From the NCBI GenBank assembly GCA_002395965.1, contig DGVT01000010.1, positions 1-26,031 on the forward strand: a stretch of DNA of 26,031 bases, written 5' to 3'. How positions within the stretch are numbered: position 1 is the stretch's first letter; every line of letters begins with the position of its first letter. Origin of the DNA: Porphyromonadaceae bacterium UBA4277 (lineage in GTDB: Bacteria; Bacteroidota; Bacteroidia; Bacteroidales; Muribaculaceae). The notes beneath the pieces are model-generated. The model had not been told where the DNA came from, ran no database searches, and saw only the letters and a program-made list of their open reading frames with translations. A program made the position numbers and the translations under genes. Shown here piece after piece: positions 15,619-22,100 of this stretch.

Positions 15619-15640
15619 CGACTACCGTTATCAATAGTCG
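15619..15640. promoter_or_regulatory. Inverted repeat upstream of the SDR promoter, possible operator
   Basis: cgacta (15619-15624) and tagtcg (15635-15640) form a 6-bp perfect inverted repeat with a 10-bp spacer, 22 bp upstream of the -33 box. The geometry would suit a dimeric activator. It could also be chance. Confidence 0.3.
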
Positions 15641-15756
15641 ATTCACAAAAAAAGTAAAAGCTTGATATAGCACCAGATTTTGACAACCGCCTGCCTACGC
15701 TTACCCACTGAAAAAGGGACGAGGCAACAGCCGAGGGCAATAGCATGTCATGAGAC

Positions 15757-15782
15757 AAAAAAATCCCGCCTTGCCGGCGAGA
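15757..15782 (-). terminator. Rho-independent terminator after tRNA-Leu
   Basis: Minus strand TCTCGCC, loop GGCAA, GGCGGGA (7-bp stem with one T-G pair) followed by seven T. It lies 15 bp past the tRNA 3' end. Confidence 0.85.
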
Positions 15783-15796
15783 TTATTCAGTGTGTG

Positions 15797-15878
15797 TGCG
15801 CCTGAAAGGACTCGAACCTTCACATCTTGCGATACCAGATCCTAAGTCTGGCGCGTCTGCCAATTCCGCCACAGGCGC
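15797..15878 (-). tRNA. tRNA-Leu (anticodon TAG)
   Basis: 82 bases fold as a class II tRNA. The acceptor stem is GCGCCTG with CAGGCGC, and the discriminator is A. The anticodon arm is CCAGA-CTTAGGA-TCTGG with anticodon TAG, so it reads CTA and related Leu codons. A variable arm with GCAAG and the T-loop GGTTCGAGTCC follow. CCA is not encoded. A consensus promoter precedes it and a terminator follows, so it is transcribed alone. Confidence 0.97.
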
Positions 15879-15902
15879 GTGGCATTTTTTCTTTTGCGGG
15901 TG

Positions 15903-15934
15903 CAAAGTTACTAATAAGCGGCAAAAAAGCCAAA
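15903..15934 (-). promoter_or_regulatory. Consensus Bacteroidota promoter of tRNA-Leu
   Basis: Minus strand TTTG (15931-15934), exactly 20 bp, then TAACTTTG (15903-15910). This is a full match to the TTTG / TAnnTTTG consensus, with the tRNA 5' end 25 bp downstream. Confidence 0.85.
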
Positions 15935-15990
15935 AAAAATCACCCTAAAGCAACAATAAAGTTCAAAAAACTGTTTTCCATGACAATGTA

Positions 15991-16203
15991 AAGAGGGTGT
16001 GTCATAATTCAAAAAAAGCGTTGAAAACGCAGGCGCATCGAAGATGCGACCATTTCTTTAACACCATGCAAGCAACATCGAAGATGTGCGCAGCTTGGTG
16101 AGAGACAGCGACTTAAAAGGTGCTTCGAAGATGCACTATATCAGTGACGTAATCTCAAAATTCAATCAAAGCCTTATGAAATAGAATTATGACACATCCC
16201 CTT
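15991..16203. mobile_element. 213-bp MITE-like or REP-like element with terminal inverted repeats
   Basis: The ends 15991-16010 and 16184-16203 are inverted repeats matching at 18 of 20 bases (core tgtgtcataattc). Inside are three hairpin motifs with a GAA loop: cgcatcgaagatgcg (16034-16048), acatcgaagatgt (16075-16087) and gtgcttcgaagatgcac (16120-16136). There is no ORF, so it is non-autonomous at best. No clear target duplication is visible. It fills most of the otherwise gene-free stretch between the tRNA promoter and the large secreted-protein gene, ending 22 bp from that gene's stop, and may also end transcription. Confidence 0.6.
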
Positions 16204-16225
16204 GAATGCTGGTAAATTAACAGCG

Positions 16226-18919
16226 CTATTGCGTGATTACCACCTTGCGTCCATTATGGATGTAAATGCCGGGGCTGGGATGCAACACTGGCTGACCCAT
16301 CACGTTGTAGTAACGGTCATCACCTACGGGCTCTGCCTTGCGCACATCGGTAACAGCAGTGATGATACCACCGTTTTCCCCAACTAACGAAAGTGGATAT
16401 GCCAAATAGTCATTGCTTACCGTGGCGTTGCTGCCACCTATTGTCCTTGTTGCACCTGAGCATAGATTGGTAGCATTGATTGAAGCTGACGACTCTTTAC
16501 GGATTAATGCTTTGAAATTGTAAGTTTCACCATCTACAGGATTAAAAGCAGGAAGGAAGTGGGTATTGATATAGAAACCGCCATCCAAGCCCAATTGGTT
16601 AGTATTTCCTGTCTGTTCGGGAATTACAAAGGCATTTTTGGAAGCCGACCATTGAGCCCAAGTGATTTCAGCAATTTCCATTGGTTTCGGCATTACAAAA
16701 TAGTAGTTATTGCCATCGGCACCAGTCTGCAGATTGCCAAGGAAGTTGCAGGTAATGAATATGTTAGGCGTATATTCACTAGCGGTGCCTTGTGTGGGAA
16801 CACTTGATGCTACAATAGTGCAATTGCCATTTTCATCCTTATACCAGGTACCTACTATATTACTGATTCTGCTCTCGCTCATACTAATACCATTAACGCC
16901 TACGCTCTTGGGCAGACTGATTGCCACCCAGTTGCTTTGGTCGTATTCTCTGCTTTGCAGTCTATTCATAAAATCATTTGCTCCATCTGGTTTCACATTC
17001 TTGTCATTATAGCCATTGTCGTCTTTGGCATAAAGTGTGACGTAACCGTCTGCATCTGTATAGCTCACACTTGTAAGATAATCATTTGCCACACGATATG
17101 TCTTACCGTTGATACCATTGGATACCAATTCTGCCAGTGTCATTTCTGGTATAATAGTGCTACTGGTATTTGGGGTGCGGAAGGCTATCTCATAGAGTTT
17201 GCCACGATAGCTGACTACGTCAACCTTATAAATCTTACTCAGATCGAGGTTGTCGGCAGTCAGTGTGAAATTGGTTCCACCATTATCGGGGTTGAAAACT
17301 GACTTGACAGGATTGGCAGCAGGGGTTACCGTGCCATCGTCATTTAGCACGCACTCATACACATTCAGCTTGGTCTTGTAGGCCTGTGCGCTGTTTACAC
17401 CTATGTTTTCGTAGGCATAAATCTTGACGATGTCAGTGTTGGTGACATAGAACTGCACACTGCGAGCCGAAGTATTCGTCGTGTTACTATTGTCAAGCGC
17501 CCTGGGAGCACCATTTCCTGTCTGGCTCCCGGTTCCCGACTTGGAGAAATAGGTCATCTTTCCACGCAATGGCAGTGGAGTTCTAGATGCCGACCATTCA
17601 TTTTCAGTGCTTATTGAGGTGTAAGGAGTCGTACCTTCGGCCAAATGGCTGTCAATCCATTTCTCTGGACGATTGGAATAGGTGGTTGAGCTTGTACTAC
17701 TTGTGTATCTCACAGTCTTCCAAGCACCATAAATTGACATGGTGAGCCATCCGTAATTAGCGTTTTCTGCATCGTTATTGAAAGCATATAAGTTTTGAAG
17801 TACTCTCTGTCCATTGCTCAAAGTAACAGCCGAAACCCAGTTAGTGCCATCAATAGTTTTATACTTCGAGACATCCAGGTAGTTGGTGCTTGCAGTCCCC
17901 AACTCTGTGCATTGACCGTTGAGGGTGACATCTTGTGACAGTTCACCGCAGCTCACGTTGAGTGTGCCGGTGAATGTGCCTTCGTTTGCGGAACTGAAAA
18001 TAACCATTACTTCAGCTCCCGCTTCTGCGCTATTTTTGGTAATATGGGTAGGGACAACACGAAAAACATTAGCGCCATTATCATCAACCGTAACTTCGAC
18101 ATCGCTATCAAGTGCATGTCCCATGACCTTGACAATCGTGGTCTTTGTGTCATTTGGTTCAGCTACAACTTTCATGGTGCTGAACGGCGTGGCACGCAGA
18201 CTCGGCTGGTCAAGCAAAGTCTGGAAACCGATGTCATACAACTGTCCGTTGTAAATGCATGCCTGAACCTTATAAATAGTGTTCTCATCCAAGTCAGGAA
18301 TGTTGAGGTGGAAAACAGTGGAACTTGTGTTGCACATGTCAGTATTGTATGCTACCCCATTCTCGGTCAGTGTGCCATCGGCATTGCGAGTGCATTCGTA
18401 AGCAATTAATTTAGATGGTTTGGAATCAGCACCCGCACCTGTTTCGCCATACAAGTGAACAGCCGTTGTATTGGTTACATAGAATGATACTTCATACATA
18501 TTTGTACTAGGACTTAACAGGCCAAAAGGTCTTGCGGTGTTTCCAGTGGTAGCGAAATATGCGGTGTAAGGCAGTGAGGGATATTGCAGGTATTGATTGC
18601 CCGGTTGCCAATTTGACACACCAGTTGCCGAACTGGATGTGGCGGTTGTATGAATCCACTTCTGCTCCCCTTCGTTGTTGGCTACAGTACTCCAAGCACC
18701 ATATACGGGTAAGGTGAGCCATGCCACACCTTTATCTGAATATTCCGTGTACTGGTAGAGGTTTTTGACAACACTTGTGTTCCAGCCCGCCTCATTGATG
18801 GTGGCATAGTTTGCCAGGTCCAGGTAGTTGTCGCTGGCGGTTTGGGCTTGCAGGGCGTGGGTGCTCAACAGGGCCAAGCTTGCCAGACAAAGTTTTAGAA
18901 TTAGAGTTTTGTGTTTCAT
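16226..18919 (-). CDS. Large secreted protein, paralogue of the protease C-terminal region
   Basis: 897 residues. A signal peptide (MKHKTLILKLCLASLALLST, then HALQA) is cleaved probably after AQA or LQA. Module 1 (about 27-238) and module 2 (342-582) are related to each other, sharing NYLD..Y.TI, WLT..(V/I)YGAW.TV, FYVTNT and YECxxNxDGT. An Ig-like stretch (about 239-341) of the VFRV-P...GTFTGTLNVSCG type separates them. A different region (about 590-860, LAELVSNGINGKTYRVANDY onward) follows. The end, YYNVMGQPVLHPSPGIYI then HNGRKVVITQ, is the short Bacteroidota C-terminal domain seen on many exported proteins, perhaps a type IX sorting-like tail. There is no catalytic motif I recognise. It lies 85 bp downstream of the protease gene, behind a terminator. 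Cell surface or secreted location is likely; function unknown. Confidence 0.85.
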   Translation of the reverse strand: MKHKTLILKLCLASLALLSTHALQAQTASDNYLDLANYATINEAGWNTSVVKNLYQYTEYSDKGVAWLTLPVYGAWSTVANNEGEQKWIHTTATSSSATGVSNWQPGNQYLQYPSLPYTAYFATTGNTARPFGLLSPSTNMYEVSFYVTNTTAVHLYGETGAGADSKPSKLIAYECTRNADGTLTENGVAYNTDMCNTSSTVFHLNIPDLDENTIYKVQACIYNGQLYDIGFQTLLDQPSLRATPFSTMKVVAEPNDTKTTIVKVMGHALDSDVEVTVDDNGANVFRVVPTHITKNSAEAGAEVMVIFSSANEGTFTGTLNVSCGELSQDVTLNGQCTELGTASTNYLDVSKYKTIDGTNWVSAVTLSNGQRVLQNLYAFNNDAENANYGWLTMSIYGAWKTVRYTSSTSSTTYSNRPEKWIDSHLAEGTTPYTSISTENEWSASRTPLPLRGKMTYFSKSGTGSQTGNGAPRALDNSNTTNTSARSVQFYVTNTDIVKIYAYENIGVNSAQAYKTKLNVYECVLNDDGTVTPAANPVKSVFNPDNGGTNFTLTADNLDLSKIYKVDVVSYRGKLYEIAFRTPNTSSTIIPEMTLAELVSNGINGKTYRVANDYLTSVSYTDADGYVTLYAKDDNGYNDKNVKPDGANDFMNRLQSREYDQSNWVAISLPKSVGVNGISMSESRISNIVGTWYKDENGNCTIVASSVPTQGTASEYTPNIFITCNFLGNLQTGADGNNYYFVMPKPMEIAEITWAQWSASKNAFVIPEQTGNTNQLGLDGGFYINTHFLPAFNPVDGETYNFKALIRKESSASINATNLCSGATRTIGGSNATVSNDYLAYPLSLVGENGGIITAVTDVRKAEPVGDDRYYNVMGQPVLHPSPGIYIHNGRKVVITQ
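16385..18841 (-). repeat. Tandem duplication, copy A (in the 897-residue gene)
   Basis: Nearly the whole mature 897-residue protein is a copy of residues 1043 to about 1862 of the upstream protease. DNA identity is very high in places: 17292-17382 is identical over 91 bases to 20095-20185, and stretches around 18170-18300 and 18540-18670 also differ at few bases from the other copy. Confidence 0.85.
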
Positions 18920-18952
18920 TTCCCTATAATTTTGATTAATCTTATATTTCTG

Positions 18953-18998
18953 AAAAACACCTCACACTCTGGAGAGCATCATGCCCCCAGAGTGTGAG
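18953..18998. terminator. Strong bidirectional-looking terminator after the protease gene
   Basis: A perfect 12-bp inverted repeat, ctcacactctgg (18961-18972) and ccagagtgtgag (18987-18998), with a 14-base loop. On the minus strand it is followed by GTGTTTTT, and on the plus strand by CGTTTTTT. It begins 6 bp past the protease stop, so the 897-residue gene probably needs its own promoter or read-through; I see no clear TAnnTTTG in the 34 bp upstream of that gene. Confidence 0.8.
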
Positions 18999-19004
18999 CG
19001 TTTT

Positions 19005-19185
19005 TTACAATTGTAACATGATCTTGATTAGGGCATTCACATCGTCCACATCCACAAAGTCATTTCCAAGGATGTATGCGCGATCTTCGTAGTTGTCTGC
19101 ACTGTCCTTACCCAGGATGATGCTAATCAAGATGTTCAAGTCATCCACATCAACCACGCCATCGGCATTCACGTCGCCGGTGCCC
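19005..19185 (-). other. Dockerin-like C-terminal region of the S8 protease
   Basis: The last 59 residues contain one good calcium-loop helix (DVNADGVVDVDD, then LNILISIIL) and a second degenerate one (ILGNDFVDVDDVNAL). True cellulosomes are not known in Bacteroidales, so this more likely serves folding, anchoring or export. The downstream paralogue lacks it. Confidence 0.75.
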
Positions 19186-22100
19186 AAGCTGATTTTCTTC
19201 AGGGTGATAGGATAAACCACTCGGTTGGTCGCCACGGTGGCATTCTCTCCACCCGTCTCGTCGGTCAGTCCATGGCTGCTGGAATTGGCTGCCTCCTGGC
19301 GTATGAGGGCCGTGAAGCTATAAGAGCGTCCGTTCTCAGGCACAAACTCAGGCAGGAGAGAGAAGTTTGCATAGAAGCCCCCGTCCAGTCCGCAGGTGTT
19401 CACCGTGGTTCCCTGTGCAGGCACGACAAAGGCGTCTTTGGCATCGAGCCACTGTGCGTGCATGATATATCCCACCTCCATAGGCTTGGGTGTGACAAAG
19501 AAGTAGTTGTTCTCATCGGCACCCGTTTGCAGATTGCCCAGGAAGTTGCAAGGCTCAAAGATGTTGGGCGTAAACACAGCGGCATTGCCATTGGCCGTGG
19601 GCACGGCAGTCGCTACGATGGTGCAATTGCCGTCAGCGTCCTTTATCCAGGTGCCCGACACACCATACAGCCTGCGGCCCATGAGCTGGTCAATACCTTC
19701 GTTGCTCGGCAGGCTCAGTGCCACCCAGTTGCTCTGGTCATAGTTATTCTGCAGATTGACGACATTGGCAATATAGTCGATAGCGCCGGTGTTGTTGACA
19801 TCTTTGTCGGCATAGGCGTTGTCGTCCTTCGCATAGACGGTAGCGATGCCGTTTGATGTGGTGTAAGCCACTGCAGTGAGGTCACCGTTAGCCACCTTGT
19901 AGGTGGTGCCGTTCACTCCCGTGGCAACCAACTGGCTTAGCGTTAGCGTTGGCGTGTCGTCACCTGCATTCATCGGTGTGCGGAAGGCTATCTCATAGAG
20001 CTTGCCACGATAGCTGACTACGTCAACCATATAAATCTTACTCAGATCGAGGTTGTCGGCAGTCAGTGTGAAATTGGTTCCACCATTACCGGGATTGAAA
20101 ACTGACTTGACAGGATTGGCAGCAGGGGTTACCGTGCCATCGTCATTTAGCACGCACTCATACACATTCAGCTTGGTCTTGTAGGTCTGTTCGCTGTTTA
20201 CACTTGTGTTTTCGTAGGCATAAATCTTGACGATGTCAGTGTTGGTGACATAGAACTGCACACTGCGTGCCGAAGTATTCGTCGTGCTATTCTTGTCAAG
20301 CGCCCTGGGAGCACCGTTTCCTGTCTGGTTCCCGGTTCCCGACTTGGAGAAATAGGTCATCTTTCCACGCAATGGCAGTGGAGTAGTAGATGCCGACCAT
20401 TCATTTTCAGAGACTATTGAGAAGTAAGGATAGGCACTTGTAGTCGTACCTTCGGCCACATGGCTGTCAATCCATTTCTCAGGACGATTGGTATAGGTGG
20501 TTGAGCTTGTACTGCTTGTGTACCTCACAGTCTTCCAAGCACCATAAATCGACATGGAGAGCCATCCGTAATCACTGTCTTCATCATCAACATTGAATGC
20601 ATATAGATTTTGAAGTACTCTCTGGTTGTTGGTACTGATGGTTACTGCCTCTACCCAGTCTGTGTCATCAATAGTCTGATACTTCGATACATCCAGGTAG
20701 TTGGTGCTCGCAGTCCCCAACTCTGTGCATTGACCGTTGAGGGTGACATCTTGTGACAGTTCGCCGCAGCTCACGTTGAGTGTGCCGGTGAATGTGCCTT
20801 CGTTTGCCGAATTGAAAATCACCATCACTTCGGTACCTGTCTCGGCAGTAGCCTTGGGAATGTGATTGGGAGTCACACGGAACACACCGTTCTCATCATT
20901 GACGCTGACGGTGACATCACCGCTGAGCAAACGTCCCTTGACCTTGACGATGGCAGTCTTTGTGTCATTAGGCTCGGTGACAACCTTAACAGTGCTGAAT
21001 GGTGTGGCACGCAGACTCGGCTGGTCAAGCAAAGTCTGGAAACCGATGTCATACAACTGACCGTTGTAAATGCAAGCCTGAACCTTATAAATTGTGTTCT
21101 CATCCAAATCAGGAATGTTGAAGTGGAATACCGTAGAGCTTGTGTTGCACATTCTGGTGCTGTAGGCGACGTCACTCTCGGTTACTGTGCCATCGGCATT
21201 GCGCGTACATTCATAGACAATTAATTTAGATGGTTTGGAATCAGCACCCGTACCCGTTTCGCCATACAAGTGAACAGCCGTTGTGTTGGTCACATAGAAT
21301 GATACTTCATACATATTTGTTCCAGGACTTAACGGGCCAAAAGGCCTTGCGGAGTTTCCATTGGTAGCGAAATATGCGGTGAAAGGCAGTGAGGGATATT
21401 GCAGGTATTGATTGCCCGATTGCCAATGTGACACACCGGTTGCCGAACTGGATGTAGTGGTTGTATGAATCCACTTCTGCTCCCCTTCACTGTTGGCCAC
21501 AGTCCTCCAAGCACCATAGACAGGCAGGGTGAGCCATGCCACGCTGTTGTCGGGGTATTCGGTGTACTGGTAAAGGTTTTTGACTGAACTTGAATTCCAA
21601 CCGGCGCTGTCGATGGTGGCATACTTGGCAATGTTCAGGTAGTCGTCGCTGGCGGTGCCACCGTCATCGGCCGTGGCAAAAAGATCGACTGTCACGGCAG
21701 GGGCTTCGTCACCGCTGATAATGATGGTGCCTGAGTAGATGCCTACCTCCTCCGAGAAGAATCCTACTGTAATGGTTGCCAGACCATCGTCAACTAGTGC
21801 GCCATCATCGATGGTCTCGGGGGTGACAGTGAACACACCATGTTCGTCGTTGAGCATCACTTGCAGGGCATTGTTGATGCGTATGCCACTCACGGTCAGA
21901 GATCGCGACACAGGTTTGCCAATACTTGTGGTTAAGGCCAGCGACTGGCTACTCACCGTCACGGCAGGTGCGGTGTAGAAACCAGTGCCGCTTATAGGAA
22001 TGGTAACACTGGCAGCCTCGTCGGTACTCAGCGTGATGCTGCCGTTGAAGGCTTGTGCTTCGGTTGATTCGGGAGGACTGAAACTGATGGTGAGCGTCTT

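Noticed and set aside
16034..16136. Three repeated hairpin motifs considered as a CRISPR array
   Set aside because: The units are short (13-17 bases), unevenly spaced and imperfect, with no cas genes.
15797..16203. tRNA-Leu as an integration site for the adjacent element
   Set aside because: The element lies beyond the tRNA promoter on the 5' side, with no integrase and no duplicated tRNA 3' end.
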